From contig DHOR01000026.1 of NCBI GenBank assembly GCA_002409995.1, forward strand, positions 79,491 to 143,490: DNA of 64,000 nt. Direction: 5' to 3'. Position numbers and translations under genes: made by a program. The notes below the pieces were generated by a model that was given only the letters and a program-made list of their open reading frames with translations, did not search any database and had not been told where the DNA came from. Every line of letters begins with the position of its first letter. Positions within the stretch are counted from its first letter, which is position 1. Below are positions 47,576 to 57,638 of the stretch, one piece after another. Source of the DNA: Hungatella sp. UBA5385. GTDB lineage: Bacteria > Bacillota > Clostridia > Lachnospirales > Lachnospiraceae.

Positions 47576-47931
47576 TTTACATATCCCTCAAACCTTTAAG
47601 CGAGAAGCTGTTGCTTCTCACAAAGGCAAAACTTTGATTCTTATTTAATAAATAGTATACCATAGTTTCTCTTCCCCATAAATAGACAATTATAAGTCGG
47701 TTTTTGTAAATTCTGATCCAAACCCTCAGATTATTTTTGTCTTTACTCTATATTATAAGGAATATTTTCTTAAGAACAACTCTATTTTCTCTTTCACATA
47801 ACATGCTGGTTACAGTTCAGCCATGCCGCAGGTATGTTCCCGCTGCAAACGGTTACACTAAAAAATAGCTAATAATTTCCATAGACAAGATTCATTTCCC
47901 TATCTATATCAATCACAAGGAGGAACTTCCA
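47576..47931. other. Divergent intergenic region
   Basis: 356 bp between the metallopeptidase and the tocopherol-cyclase-like gene. It contains the hairpin GAGAAGC/GCTTCTC (47602-47619) and the minus-strand extended -10 near 47655. Nothing else was recognised. Confidence 0.5.
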
Positions 47932-48837
47932 ATGAATCATTTTTACGGTTTCCAGAAAAAACACTCCTATTTTGAAGGCTGGTATCTAAAGCATCAGTCA
48001 TCTCATGGTACTCTTGCTCTGATCCCTGCTTACCACATTAACAGATGCGGTAAACGCTCCGCCTCCCTTCAGGTAATAACAGAAGAAAAATCATACAATA
48101 TTCCATTTCCTGTCAATCAGTTTTACAGTGCCAGAGATATGTTTTATGTCAACCTTGGAGAGTCTGTTTTTTCTGCACAGGGAATCCATTTAGATATTCA
48201 TACACCAAAGCTTACTCTTACAGGAGATATCACCTATGGACCCTTTGCCCCTCCTGATTATGATATTATGGGTCCCTTTCATTATGTTCCATTTATGCAG
48301 TGTCACCATGGAATTCTCAGCCTTTCACACAGAATAAAAGGACAGGTTACTCTCAATGGAACTGTTATGGATTTTGGCGGCGGTCTTGGATACATTGAAA
48401 AAGACAGAGGTTCTTCCTTTCCCTCCGATTACCTGTGGTCCCAGTGTTCCTGGGCAGATAAGACCACTAAAACTCCCTGCAGCATTATGGTGGCACTTGC
48501 CAACATTCCTATGGGACCTGCTCATTTTACAGGCTGTATCTCTTCAGTTTATTTCCATGGAAAAGAATATCGTCTGGCTACCTATCTGGGCGTAAGAATC
48601 CTGAAATATACAGACAGGGAAGTTGTTATCAGACAGGGAAAGTACACTCTGCATGTGAATTTAATAAAAGAACAGCCTCATTGCCTTGCAGCACCTTCTT
48701 ATGGAAGTATGACAAGAACCATCAGAGAAAGTGTAGGCTGTCAGGTACGATATCGGTTTTATATTAAGGATAAGAAGGTATTTGATATACTATGCCGACA
48801 TGCCGGATTTGAGCGGGGGGATTTAGCAAAGGAGTAA
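47932..48837 (+). CDS. Tocopherol cyclase-like protein
   Basis: 301 residues. KKHSYFEGWYLKHQS at the start, MGPFHYVPFMQCHHGILS near 125, GGGLGYIEKDRGSSFPSDYLWSQCSW near 160 and ALANIPMGPAHFTGC near 190 match the tocopherol-cyclase fold (a lipocalin-like beta-barrel). Plants and cyanobacteria use it for vitamin E; this anaerobe has no such pathway, so the true role in Clostridia is unknown. GGAGG precedes the ATG. It is monocistronic. Confidence 0.85.
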   Translation: MNHFYGFQKKHSYFEGWYLKHQSSHGTLALIPAYHINRCGKRSASLQVITEEKSYNIPFPVNQFYSARDMFYVNLGESVFSAQGIHLDIHTPKLTLTGDITYGPFAPPDYDIMGPFHYVPFMQCHHGILSLSHRIKGQVTLNGTVMDFGGGLGYIEKDRGSSFPSDYLWSQCSWADKTTKTPCSIMVALANIPMGPAHFTGCISSVYFHGKEYRLATYLGVRILKYTDREVVIRQGKYTLHVNLIKEQPHCLAAPSYGSMTRTIRESVGCQVRYRFYIKDKKVFDILCRHAGFERGDLAKE

Positions 48838-48876
48838 TGGGGAGTGGGAAATAGTTTGCATCCTTATTGAGTTCGT

Positions 48877-48925
48877 AAGGAGCAAAGCAGTTTGTACTGA
48901 TCCACAAATTGCTTTGCTCCTTTAA
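48877..48925 (+). terminator. Terminator after the tocopherol-cyclase-like gene
   Basis: AAGGAGCAAAGCA (48877-48889) pairs with TGCTTTGCTCCTT (48910-48922), followed by T. Confidence 0.85.
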
Positions 48926-48974
48926 TATTCTGGTGTATAATAGGATAAATAAATATTTGGGCAGGTGACAGTAC

Positions 48975-49457
48975 ATGTGGAATTACTCAACATCAAATAG
49001 CTATCCTAATATAATATTACATGATTGCATAGTAGAAAAAATTAGAATTGAAGAGACTAATTTGATATTTACCTTTAATGATAATGGCTTTTGGATTAAT
49101 AAAGACAATGTGCATAATCCATTTGGACAAATATTAAGAACTGGCAGATCTGAATTAAAAGTAGTAAATATTGATATGGATTATACAGATATAAATATCT
49201 TTGAAAAGGTACGTCTATTTAACAAACCAATTTTAACTAAACTAAAAAACATATCTCTCAATGATTTCATAAGCAAAGTTAATTGTGGAGAATGGCGATT
49301 TGAGTTTGTTAACGAATATTATGCTTTTCACAGCGCTATGTTTTGCGGATACCTTCATTCAAGCAAAAGTAGCTACTCCATTTATACTCAAATAGAAATT
49401 ATGTATGATGAAATTATCTATTACTGGAATAAGATTTATGAAGACAGAACGTGGTAG
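48975..49457 (+). CDS. Hypothetical protein
   Basis: 160 residues, AT-rich relative to its neighbours. No domain, signal peptide or membrane segment is seen. The N-terminal half alternates beta-like (IILHDCIVEKIRIEETNLIFTFNDNGFWI) and the C-terminal half is aromatic (WRFEFVNEYYAFHSAMFCGYLHSS). It stands alone between terminators. Possible recent acquisition. Confidence 0.6.
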   Translation: MWNYSTSNSYPNIILHDCIVEKIRIEETNLIFTFNDNGFWINKDNVHNPFGQILRTGRSELKVVNIDMDYTDINIFEKVRLFNKPILTKLKNISLNDFISKVNCGEWRFEFVNEYYAFHSAMFCGYLHSSKSSYSIYTQIEIMYDEIIYYWNKIYEDRTW

Positions 49458-49502
49458 ATGATGCATCAAATCAGGGAGTTAATTAATACTTCTCAACTAT
49501 AA

Positions 49503-49542
49503 AAAGCAGAGAATTTCAGACCTCACCTGAATCCTCTGCTTT
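49503..49542. terminator. Bidirectional terminator
   Basis: AAAGCAGAG (49503-49511) pairs with CTCTGCTTT (49534-49542), with inner pairing near TTCAG/CTGAA. It lies between the orphan gene and the convergent serine hydrolase. Confidence 0.7.
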
Positions 49543-49594
49543 CCATATTAAATTCCCTATGATTTAATTTTCCACAACTAACTCCAATCCTCTT

Positions 49595-50443
49595 CTACAA
49601 TAAAAACCGCCCTCCCAAAGCAATAAACTGATCCAGAATCATCCTGCTGATCTTTGCCCCAAATACAGTAGCCGGATGATTCGCATAATACATAGCATCA
49701 GAAAAATTCTTATGAAACATGACAATCACATAAGGTCCATAAGGTGTATAGACAATACCCCCATCATTTCTGCATTCATCCATACTTCCGCTTTTTGACG
49801 CCACTCTGATCATCACATCATCCGTATTATCACTGTCCATATAAAACGGAGGAAAATCTTTCGTTATCATAGAATTATAATGCTGTTTTTTCAGAATCTC
49901 CAGCATTCTCTCATCAACCTCCGGACTGATCAGCCCTTCCCCTGCCAAACGTGTAAAAACACCTGCATAATCCCTTGGAGTGCTGGTACCAAGATGCTCA
50001 TAAAGTTCAAAATTAATAGGATTATGAAGCACAGTATCCTTAAATCCCAGCTTCTCAATACATTTATTAACAGTTTCCACACCCAGATAATCAATCATCA
50101 TATTTGTAGCCACATTATCACTTACAATGATCATAAAAGTAGCCACATCCTTCACTCTGAGAACAGCCCCTGGCTCCAGAGCACACATTACGCCGCTGCC
50201 ATCTACCATATGGGACTCTTTAAATTCCACCATATCCTCAAGGCTTTTATTCCCCTTATTTACCTCATCCATCAAAGCAGCTAAAATATAAGTTTTAATG
50301 GTACTGGCAGTTTCAAATTTCTCATCTTCATTGACAGCAATCACATTGCCATGCAGATCATCCAGATAGATTCCAATCAATCCATCATAGCTTTTAATCT
50401 CCGCCTCAATTCTCTTCTCTAACGTAAGTCTGGAATCCATCAT
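49595..50443 (-). CDS. Class A beta-lactamase-fold serine hydrolase (paralogue 1)
   Basis: 282 residues from the ATG at 50443, preceded by GAGGGAG; a second ATG follows at once. SxxK is in ASTIKTYI (near 49), SDN in IIVSDNVATN (near 108) and KSG in ASKSGSMDE. It has no signal peptide, so it is probably cytoplasmic and not an antibiotic-inactivating enzyme. It is the last gene of the murein-peptide locus, after a perfect 25-bp hairpin. It is homologous in layout to the hydrolase at 58714-59508, and a role in cleaving cell-wall peptides is inference. Confidence 0.8.
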   Translation of the reverse strand: MMDSRLTLEKRIEAEIKSYDGLIGIYLDDLHGNVIAVNEDEKFETASTIKTYILAALMDEVNKGNKSLEDMVEFKESHMVDGSGVMCALEPGAVLRVKDVATFMIIVSDNVATNMMIDYLGVETVNKCIEKLGFKDTVLHNPINFELYEHLGTSTPRDYAGVFTRLAGEGLISPEVDERMLEILKKQHYNSMITKDFPPFYMDSDNTDDVMIRVASKSGSMDECRNDGGIVYTPYGPYVIVMFHKNFSDAMYYANHPATVFGAKISRMILDQFIALGGRFLL

Positions 50444-50484
50444 AATCTCCCTCAAATTGTCTTAATTTTTTGAATTGTTTAGAT

Positions 50485-50539
50485 ATTTAAATTTGGGGTT
50501 CGACCCTTTGATACAAAGGGTCGAACCCCAAATTTAAAT
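50485..50539. repeat. Perfect 26-bp inverted repeat (very strong hairpin)
   Basis: Positions 50485-50510 pair perfectly with 50514-50539, leaving a 3-nt loop. The core holds GGGGTTCGACCCTTTG and its complement, flanked by AT pairs. It separates the C40 peptidase gene from the hydrolase gene. It may be a terminator or mRNA stabiliser, or a copy of a repeated palindrome. Confidence 0.85.
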
Positions 50540-50540
50540 T

Positions 50541-51428
50541 TTAAAAAATACTCCCCACTGCATAAAAGCTTTTCACCAAATCCTCACGGTAATTCTCATC
50601 AGCAGGATTCATACTGTTAATCACGACACCTCCGCTGCCAATCTTCCCAGTGGAGTGAATATATTTCCCTTCCCCCAGATACATAGCAATATGCCCCGAA
50701 AAATACATTAAATCTCCAGGAAGCATCTCATCCTTTGAGATCTCATGAACAGGAAAACCTTCCACAATATCAGCATCCCGATAAGTCAAAATCCCATTTA
50801 ACATATAGCTTTCCGAAGTCAGTCCCGAACAGTCAAGCCCTGCTGTAGACCTACCGCCCCAGCGGTACTGAATCCCCAGATACTCCATAGCAGTTGCAGT
50901 CACAGCTTTCCGAAAAGCAGCTTCATCCACAATTTTCTTCTGAACCGGCTCTCCTGTCCACAATCCTGCCTGGGAAAACTCCTTTTTGCACAAATACTGA
51001 TTCCTTAGATATCCGGTTCGTCCGTCAGGAAGATACACCCTGGCCCAGCCCTTTTCTTCCGTCTCATACTCCACCACATCTAATATAGAACCTTTGTACA
51101 AGCTCATAAGCCTAACCCCCTGTACACAGGGAAGTGAGGTAACATCAACGCAAAATCCTGTTGTTACCATGAGATCACACTCTTCCCACTCCTGAAGCTC
51201 AGCCAGCCCCACAATCCGAATCTGATCCTCTTTTACATATCCCTCGTAGCCGTAGAAGGTCCTGACAGGCCAAAAGCCCTCCTTCAATTTGCCGGTGATT
51301 GTTAGACCCATTCCATAGAGGGATTCATCAGCTATGGAAGAAAGAATTCCCATATCACCTTCTTTTGTCTCATTCGGCCCAGCCCAAATGGTTACAATCG
51401 GCTCATTGGTAATACCATATCTTATCAA
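50541..51428 (-). CDS. NlpC/P60 (C40) murein-peptide endopeptidase, YkfC-like
   Basis: 295 residues from a TTG at 51428, preceded by AAAGGAGG at good spacing; the longer frame upstream lacks a site. Two SH3-type regions (about 15-150) precede the C40 domain. The catalytic Cys is in RSTAGLDCSGLTSESY (near 212) and the His in SGHIAMYLGEGKYIHSTG. The order matches YkfC, which cuts gamma-D-Glu-diamino acid bonds in cell-wall peptides in the cytoplasm. No signal peptide. It is co-transcribed with oppF. Confidence 0.85.
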   Translation of the reverse strand: MIRYGITNEPIVTIWAGPNETKEGDMGILSSIADESLYGMGLTITGKLKEGFWPVRTFYGYEGYVKEDQIRIVGLAELQEWEECDLMVTTGFCVDVTSLPCVQGVRLMSLYKGSILDVVEYETEEKGWARVYLPDGRTGYLRNQYLCKKEFSQAGLWTGEPVQKKIVDEAAFRKAVTATAMEYLGIQYRWGGRSTAGLDCSGLTSESYMLNGILTYRDADIVEGFPVHEISKDEMLPGDLMYFSGHIAMYLGEGKYIHSTGKIGSGGVVINSMNPADENYREDLVKSFYAVGSIF

Positions 51429-51488
51429 ATAACCACCTCCTTTATAAAGGCAGGCAACGATATACACCGCTGCCTGCCCTCTTTTCAC

Positions 51489-52418
51489 CTAGTAATATAA
51501 CTTCTTATATTCCTTAAACTCCTTCTCATTGGCCAAAACATAATGCTCCGGCCGCACCTCCTGCCAGGAAGGGGGATTGACGGAATAATCGTGCATATCA
51601 GGATCATATACCAGAAGTTTCTTCTCTTTTTCATGCTTGGGGTCCGGCATGGGTATAGCGGAAAGCAGCGCTCTTGTATAAGGATGAACCGGATGAGTGA
51701 TCAGTTCCTCCGTCTCAGCCATCTCCACAATCTCACCTTTCCGAATAACTGCAATTCTGTCTGTAATAAAACGCATAACTGAAAGATCATGAGCAATAAA
51801 CAAATAGGTAATCTGCCTCTTTTTCTGCATATCTGCCAGAAGATTTAATACCTGAGCACGAACAGACACATCAAGAGCAGATATGGGTTCATCAGCAATA
51901 ATAAACTCAGGATTCATAATAAGAGCTCTGGCAATACCGATTCTCTGTCTCTGACCGCCGGAAAACTCATGAGGGAATCTGGTTGCAAACTCAGGCAGAA
52001 GACCTACATCAAGAAGAGCCTGATCCACCTTCTTCTTCCGCTCTGCAGCACTGATCCCTTTATTTATATTCATCAAACCTTCGCTTATGATATAATCCAC
52101 TTTCGCTCTTTCATTAAGAGAAGCCTGAGGGTCCTGGAATATCATCTGAATCTCTTTGATCACCTTTTTATCCAGCTCTCCCGATATCTTCCCATTAATC
52201 TTCTCACCCTTGTAGATAATCTCCCCGCCAGAGCTTGGGACTATCCTCATAATGGCACGGCCAATGGTGGTTTTACCAGAGCCTGATTCTCCTACAAGTC
52301 CGAAAGTTTCACCTTTATATATTTTAAAATTAACCTTTTTCACTGCCTCAAATTTCTTTTTGTGCTGTCCAAAGTTAACCTGCAGATCTTTTACATCAAG
52401 TAATACTTCCCGTTCCAT
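51489..52418 (-). CDS. oppF: Peptide ABC transporter ATPase OppF-like
   Basis: 309 residues. Walker [10 protein letters not shown] (about 39), signature FSGGQRQR, Walker B FIIADEP and the C-terminal oligopeptide-family extension ([15 protein letters not shown]). It pairs with the OppD-like ATPase, its first base overlapping the stop of the preceding gene. Confidence 0.92.
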   Translation of the reverse strand: MEREVLLDVKDLQVNFGQHKKKFEAVKKVNFKIYKGETFGLVGESGSGKTTIGRAIMRIVPSSGGEIIYKGEKINGKISGELDKKVIKEIQMIFQDPQASLNERAKVDYIISEGLMNINKGISAAERKKKVDQALLDVGLLPEFATRFPHEFSGGQRQRIGIARALIMNPEFIIADEPISALDVSVRAQVLNLLADMQKKRQITYLFIAHDLSVMRFITDRIAVIRKGEIVEMAETEELITHPVHPYTRALLSAIPMPDPKHEKEKKLLVYDPDMHDYSVNPPSWQEVRPEHYVLANEKEFKEYKKLYY

Positions 52419-53467
52419 CAGATCAGACCTCCATTTCTGATTTTTTCAACCACAGAAGGCGGTTCCACCTTAGGAGCCCTTGGGTCCAGAAGCCAGGTTT
52501 TCGCCTTGTGGGTAGGAGAAACCTGAAAATAAGGCGGCCTCTCCACAAAATCAATTTTAAGAGCTCTGGGATTACGTGGTGCAAATGCATCCCCATGTAC
52601 CTCTGCATACAGATTCGGCGGTGTTCCCGCAATGGAGAACAAATCAGTTCCCTTCACTCCAATCTGAGGCAAAGATGATAACAGCGCCCATGTATAAGGA
52701 TGTCTTGAATCATAGAATATTTCTTCACATGTTCCAATTTCAATTATATCACCTGCATACATAACTGCAACCCTATCTGCAATATTTGCCACAACTCCCA
52801 GGTCATGGGTGATGAGAATTACGGACAGGTTGTATTTGTGGCGAAGCTCCTTAATCAAGTCCAGAATCTGTGCCTGAATTGTAACATCAAGTGCAGTGGT
52901 AGGTTCATCACAGATGAGAATCTTAGGTTTGCAGGCAATTGCAATGGCAATTACTACTCTCTGGCGCATACCTCCTGAAAACTCATGAGGATACTGGTTA
53001 AAACGCACCTCAGGGTCCTGAATTCCCACATCAGTTAAATACTCCAGAGTCTTGGCTTTGGCTTCCCCTCTGCCTACCTTCTGATGCAGAAGAACAGCTT
53101 CCATAATCTGCGCTCCAATGGTCTTTAAGGGATTTAAGCTAGTCATAGGGTCCTGCATAATCATAGCAATCTCACGGCCGCGAATCTTCATCCAATCCTT
53201 TTCCTTCTTAATGGATGTCAAATCAACCTCTTCCCCATCATCACTGCCATAATAAACAACACTTCCCCCTGCCACATGACCATTCTGTTCCAATAATCCC
53301 ATAAATGACTTGGTAAATACGGATTTCCCGCTTCCTGATTCTCCTACAATGGCAAGAATCTCTCCTTTATACATTTCCATAGAAACGCCCCGAATGGCAT
53401 TGAGACATTTCCCTCTTAATTTAAATTGAATCTCCAGATCATTGACTGTTAATATATGTTCTCTCAT
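52418..53467 (-). CDS. oppD: Peptide ABC transporter ATPase OppD-like
   Basis: 349 residues from the ATG at 53467, preceded by GGGAGG; a longer frame upstream is unlikely. Walker [10 protein letters not shown], signature FSGGMRQR, Walker [12 protein letters not shown] and the C-terminal [13 protein letters not shown] extension. It gives energy for uptake with OppF. Confidence 0.92.
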   Translation of the reverse strand: MREHILTVNDLEIQFKLRGKCLNAIRGVSMEMYKGEILAIVGESGSGKSVFTKSFMGLLEQNGHVAGGSVVYYGSDDGEEVDLTSIKKEKDWMKIRGREIAMIMQDPMTSLNPLKTIGAQIMEAVLLHQKVGRGEAKAKTLEYLTDVGIQDPEVRFNQYPHEFSGGMRQRVVIAIAIACKPKILICDEPTTALDVTIQAQILDLIKELRHKYNLSVILITHDLGVVANIADRVAVMYAGDIIEIGTCEEIFYDSRHPYTWALLSSLPQIGVKGTDLFSIAGTPPNLYAEVHGDAFAPRNPRALKIDFVERPPYFQVSPTHKAKTWLLDPRAPKVEPPSVVEKIRNGGLI

Positions 53468-53486
53468 TCTATCCTCCCTTTCCGGC

Positions 53487-54500
53487 CTACACATGGTTCT
53501 TAGGATCAGCAGCATCAGAAAATGCATTGCCGATAATATAGAACGATATCGTTACAAAAGAAAGAATAATCGTAGGATAAACAAGCTGATATCTCAGTGC
53601 AGGACTGGTAATCAGTGCACGCCCCTCATTGATCAGGTTTCCAAGGCTTGGAATATTAACAGGAAGACCAAGTCCAATATAAGTAATAAATACCTCATTG
53701 CCAATTGCCTCAGGAATGGTAATAGCCATACGAAGCATAATCACAGACACCAGATAAGGAAGAAGGTTCTTCATAATAATCTTAGGAGTAGAAGTTCCCA
53801 GACAACGGCTGGCAACATTATAATCTCTGTCACGAATAATGAGAATCTGATTTCTGATAAATCTTGCCATCTGAATCCAGCCGGTCAGACACATAGCAAA
53901 AATCAGAGTCTTCACGCTTGGTTTCAAAATATAAGAAACTAAAATAAGAACAATAGTATTAGGGATATTATCAATAATATTGTAAATTTCAGTCAGGATA
54001 AAATCCAGCTTTCTCACATATCCCCACAACACTCCAATTACAATACCAATGAGAGCCTCAATAAGAGCTACTGAAATCCCGATAAACAGAGAAGTTCTTG
54101 TTCCTGACCAGATTCTTGCCCAAAGGTCCTGTCCAATGGAGTTGGTTCCCAGAACAAATTCTTCACCAGGAGGGATATTACGATACTGCATGCCTTTCGC
54201 ATCATTAATAATCATATTGGGGTCATACTGCCCCGGCAGATAAGGCTGAATAAAAGTAAACAGCAAAAGTACTGCCAGAAGAGCCAGCAGAATAACAGCT
54301 CCCTTGCTCTTAAAAAATGCATGTAAAGTGCTTCTCCAATAGGAGTAATTGCTGTAACCGGTCCGCTCTACTTCAGACTCATTAAACTCTGCAAAGGAAA
54401 ATAACTCTTCCTCCGACATATTCCCAGCTTTTTTGGAGACTTCATCCATGCTGTCCATTAATTTTGCCTCTTTATTGAGACGATAGGAAAACTGCTTCAT
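53487..54500 (-). CDS. oppC: Peptide ABC transporter permease OppC-like
   Basis: 337 residues. An N-terminal cytoplasmic part (about 70 residues) precedes six membrane segments. The coupling loop is CLGTSTPKIIMKNLLPYL. The extracellular GTNSIGQDLWARIWSGTRTSLFIG motif is typical of OppC/DppC. The start overlaps the end of oppB. Confidence 0.92.
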   Translation of the reverse strand: MKQFSYRLNKEAKLMDSMDEVSKKAGNMSEEELFSFAEFNESEVERTGYSNYSYWRSTLHAFFKSKGAVILLALLAVLLLFTFIQPYLPGQYDPNMIINDAKGMQYRNIPPGEEFVLGTNSIGQDLWARIWSGTRTSLFIGISVALIEALIGIVIGVLWGYVRKLDFILTEIYNIIDNIPNTIVLILVSYILKPSVKTLIFAMCLTGWIQMARFIRNQILIIRDRDYNVASRCLGTSTPKIIMKNLLPYLVSVIMLRMAITIPEAIGNEVFITYIGLGLPVNIPSLGNLINEGRALITSPALRYQLVYPTIILSFVTISFYIIGNAFSDAADPKNHV

Positions 54501-55441
54501 TATCGGTCACCTTCTTTCTTACCAAGGCTGATTCTGGGATCCAGCATTACCATAATAAGATCACCTAACAGAAGGCCAACAACACCAACACAGGCATAGA
54601 GAAGCACAATTCCCTGAACCATGGTGTTGTCATGTCTCTTAATCACTGTAACCAGCAGTCCGCCCATTCCGGGAATACTATAAAGGGACTCAATATAAAT
54701 AGAACCAATGACTGTATTTAAAAATGCAGTAGGTATGTACTGAGCAAGTGGAACAAAAGCATTGCGGAAAATATGCTTAAACATAACTCCACCCTCTGAC
54801 ATTCCTTTGGCCTTTGCCAGTTTTACATAATCCTTATTGCTTTCGTCCACCATATACCGTCTCAGCCACATGCCATAAAAAGCAATATTATTAAGGGACA
54901 TGGAGAGTACAGGCAGAACCCAGTATTTCGGATCATTGATCTGGAATAAAAGCCCCACGCCCATAATTTTAGTTGCATAGAGCTGAATAAAAAGATAATA
55001 AACAGCTGCCGGAACCGCCTGAATACATACAATAAACAGCGTTCCGATCTTGTCAAACCATCTGTATTTAAACCTTGCCATAAGAGCTCCCATAGGCAGC
55101 CCTATGATTAATGCGGTAATCATAGATAAAACACCAAGCTTAATAGAAACAGGAAGTTTATCAGATAAAACTTCTGCAACAGGAACATTGGCACGATAGA
55201 TTCTGGACACTCCCAAATCACCATGAACCAGTTTCTGAAAGAAATGTACAATCTGAACAGGCAGAGGGTCTGTTAGTCCCATTTCCTGTAATCCCACCTG
55301 AATCTGCTGGGGTGTCATTTTTTCAAAGTTTGGAAAATAACCTTCAATCGGCATCAAACGAAGCAGACAGAAGACAACTGTTAAAATAATGATTAATGTA
55401 AGAAAAGAACGCATAATTCTTTTTATCAAATATTTCAGCAT
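54500..55441 (-). CDS. oppB: Peptide ABC transporter permease OppB-like
   Basis: 313 residues with six membrane segments; the first is MRSFLTLIIILTVVFCLLRLMP. The coupling loop is KLAKAKGMSEGGVMFKHIFRNA and the GDLGVSRIYRANVPV region is typical of the family. AAAGGAG precedes the ATG. A hairpin lies between it and oppA. Confidence 0.92.
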   Translation of the reverse strand: MLKYLIKRIMRSFLTLIIILTVVFCLLRLMPIEGYFPNFEKMTPQQIQVGLQEMGLTDPLPVQIVHFFQKLVHGDLGVSRIYRANVPVAEVLSDKLPVSIKLGVLSMITALIIGLPMGALMARFKYRWFDKIGTLFIVCIQAVPAAVYYLFIQLYATKIMGVGLLFQINDPKYWVLPVLSMSLNNIAFYGMWLRRYMVDESNKDYVKLAKAKGMSEGGVMFKHIFRNAFVPLAQYIPTAFLNTVIGSIYIESLYSIPGMGGLLVTVIKRHDNTMVQGIVLLYACVGVVGLLLGDLIMVMLDPRISLGKKEGDR

Positions 55442-55588
55442 CAGCCCTAATTACTCCTTTGTGTTTTTTAGTTTCGAATATTCCCGGAGAAATCCCGGCA
55501 CAAGATAAAAATATTCTCGGAAGAAGACGTACACTAATTCTGTACATCTTTTTCAGAGGACATTTTTTAGAATTACAGGAATCCCGGA

Positions 55589-55610
55589 CAGACCAGGAAA
55601 TTCCGGTCTG
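55589..55610 (-). other. Intercistronic hairpin between oppA and oppB
   Basis: CAGACC (55589-55594) pairs with GGTCTG (55605-55610), with outer CGGG/CCGG-type pairs. It may set a higher level of the binding-protein mRNA than of the permease mRNA. No long T-run follows. Confidence 0.5.
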
Positions 55611-55632
55611 CCCGACATTTTAAAATCAAATG

Positions 55633-57582
55633 CTAATCCTGAGCATTTGCTGCCTTATTAGCTTCGAACTCATCCATAGAGATATAATTATCATGTAAAT
55701 GCTGACCTTTATATCTTAAGTTAGAAACACCAAATGGAGCATACTGCCCTTCAAATACATCCAGTTTTGTTGTAATATATTCGCTGACTGAAATACTAAA
55801 TGGAATCACAAAAGCATGATCCACAAGACATGCCTCTGCTGCTGCAAATTTCTCAAAACGTTTATTAACATCCAGTTTAATATCCTTAGCCTCTTCTACA
55901 AGAGTAAAATATTCTAAAGCTGCTTCTGCAGTATCTGTGTTATCTGTAATTGCCTGTGCGATATTGCCATATTTATAACCTAAATCATAGCCTTCAGCAC
56001 CCTTTGACTGATAGAAAGGATCTGTCCAGGTCTCAGGATCAGCGTAATCAGCACCCCAGTTACACTTCATAAATGCAAAGTTACCATTACGGCGTACTTC
56101 AGTTAAGAATCCGTCTGTTGGACCTGCTTCTACAATAATATCAATAAAATCGGTGCCTAATAAAGCCTCCATCTGCTGTTCTGCAACCTGACACTCTTTA
56201 TCCCAGTTTACAATAGTTGGATTATATGGCATCAAAACCTTAACAGGGAAGGTAACTCCTTCTGCCTCCAGTTCTTCTCTTGCCATATCGCGGTAATCCT
56301 TGGCACTCTCTTCATTAAATTCTTCTTCCAGAAATCCCATCTCACCAATGGTGGTATAATCCTCACCATCTGCATTATAAGTAAATTCAGCAGGTGTAAT
56401 ACTGGTGATAACAAAGTCCTCAGGATTGTTAGGCTCTACAACTGCTACTTCTTTTACTCTGTCTAAACCATAGAAAAAAGCCTTACGGAAATTTTCATTG
56501 TTAACAGCTTTTCTCCAGTTCTCCGGCTCATACTCTTCACCAAAATGTGGATCAAAGTTGAACACATAGAAATATGAATAGCTTGTTTTTGGTCTGTCAC
56601 GGCTTACCAGATTCTTGGTTTCTTCATTGTTCAGCCAATCATCCAGAATATCCGCAGTAATCGCTGCATATGTTATTTCTCCACGTTTAACCATCTCAGG
56701 TCCAATGGTGTTAACTTCCGCATTATAGATTTTCTGAATCTCATCTATATAAACTATATCAGCATCATAATTTAATGGATTTTTCTTATAAACGTGTCTC
56801 TCCTGTGGGGAGTACTCTGCCAGATAATAAGCGCCATTGTAATACATCTTTTCTGCTGCTGTACCAAACTCCTTGCCCAGCTCCTCTAACTGAGGACCAT
56901 AAGCAGGCATATATACAATATAGGCAAGTGAAGAAAGGAAATAAGGAACTTCCTGCTCCAAGGTATAAGTAAGAGTATGGTCATCAACAGCCTTTACTCC
57001 CACTTCTGAAAAATCAATCGGCGCCCATGTAGTTCCATCTTCATCTGCACCGCCATTATAAGCAAGTCCATTATAATATTTTTCAGCATTGGCAATTACT
57101 CCAAAGGTATTCTGCACATTGCTGCTTTCGTATTCAGGTGTCAGTTCGTATTTTAACGCATCAACAAAGTCCTGAGCAGTTACATCAGCAACCTCAGCAC
57201 CTGTATGATCCACCCATTTTGCTTCTCTTAATTTAAAAGTCCATGTCTTGGAAGCCTGATCATAACTCCACTCTGTAGCCAGTCCAGGCTTAATCTGCCC
57301 TTTGTTATCATATTCGATCAAAGTATCAATACAGTTGGCTCCAATCTTATAATCTCCCTCAGTAGAGGTGACTAAATAATTTAAAGTAGTTACCTCACTT
57401 CCGTATAACTCTGTATAAATAACAGGCTCCTTCTTGACTTCATCTCCTGGTGTCTCCGCTCCTGCTGTAGGTGCAGCAGTTGTACCGCCTTCTGGTGCCT
57501 TTTTACCGCCACAACCACTTAAAGCTGTGGATGCTGCCAGCACTGCACAAAGTAATGCTGCTGTTATTCGTCTTTTCTTCAT
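55633..57582 (-). CDS. oppA: Peptide-binding lipoprotein OppA-like
   Basis: 649 residues from the ATG at 57582, preceded by GGAGG. The signal peptide ends in lipobox LSGCG. A Gly/Thr/Ala linker follows. The body fits family 5 solute-binding proteins (TWTFKLREAKWVDHTGAEVADVTAQDFVDALKY; FAFMKCNWGADYADPETWTDPFY). It should capture cell-wall-derived peptides, judged from the epimerase and the endopeptidase in the same operon. Confidence 0.92.
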   Translation of the reverse strand: MKKRRITAALLCAVLAASTALSGCGGKKAPEGGTTAAPTAGAETPGDEVKKEPVIYTELYGSEVTTLNYLVTSTEGDYKIGANCIDTLIEYDNKGQIKPGLATEWSYDQASKTWTFKLREAKWVDHTGAEVADVTAQDFVDALKYELTPEYESSNVQNTFGVIANAEKYYNGLAYNGGADEDGTTWAPIDFSEVGVKAVDDHTLTYTLEQEVPYFLSSLAYIVYMPAYGPQLEELGKEFGTAAEKMYYNGAYYLAEYSPQERHVYKKNPLNYDADIVYIDEIQKIYNAEVNTIGPEMVKRGEITYAAITADILDDWLNNEETKNLVSRDRPKTSYSYFYVFNFDPHFGEEYEPENWRKAVNNENFRKAFFYGLDRVKEVAVVEPNNPEDFVITSITPAEFTYNADGEDYTTIGEMGFLEEEFNEESAKDYRDMAREELEAEGVTFPVKVLMPYNPTIVNWDKECQVAEQQMEALLGTDFIDIIVEAGPTDGFLTEVRRNGNFAFMKCNWGADYADPETWTDPFYQSKGAEGYDLGYKYGNIAQAITDNTDTAEAALEYFTLVEEAKDIKLDVNKRFEKFAAAEACLVDHAFVIPFSISVSEYITTKLDVFEGQYAPFGVSNLRYKGQHLHDNYISMDEFEANKAANAQD

Positions 57583-57638
57583 AGTTATCTCCTCCATCTT
57601 TCTTATATTCTAACCCAAATGGGATTAGTGGCTTATAA

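Noticed and set aside
49595..50443. Antibiotic-resistance beta-lactamase
   Set aside because: Fold motifs are present but there is no signal peptide and the neighbours point to murein-peptide use.
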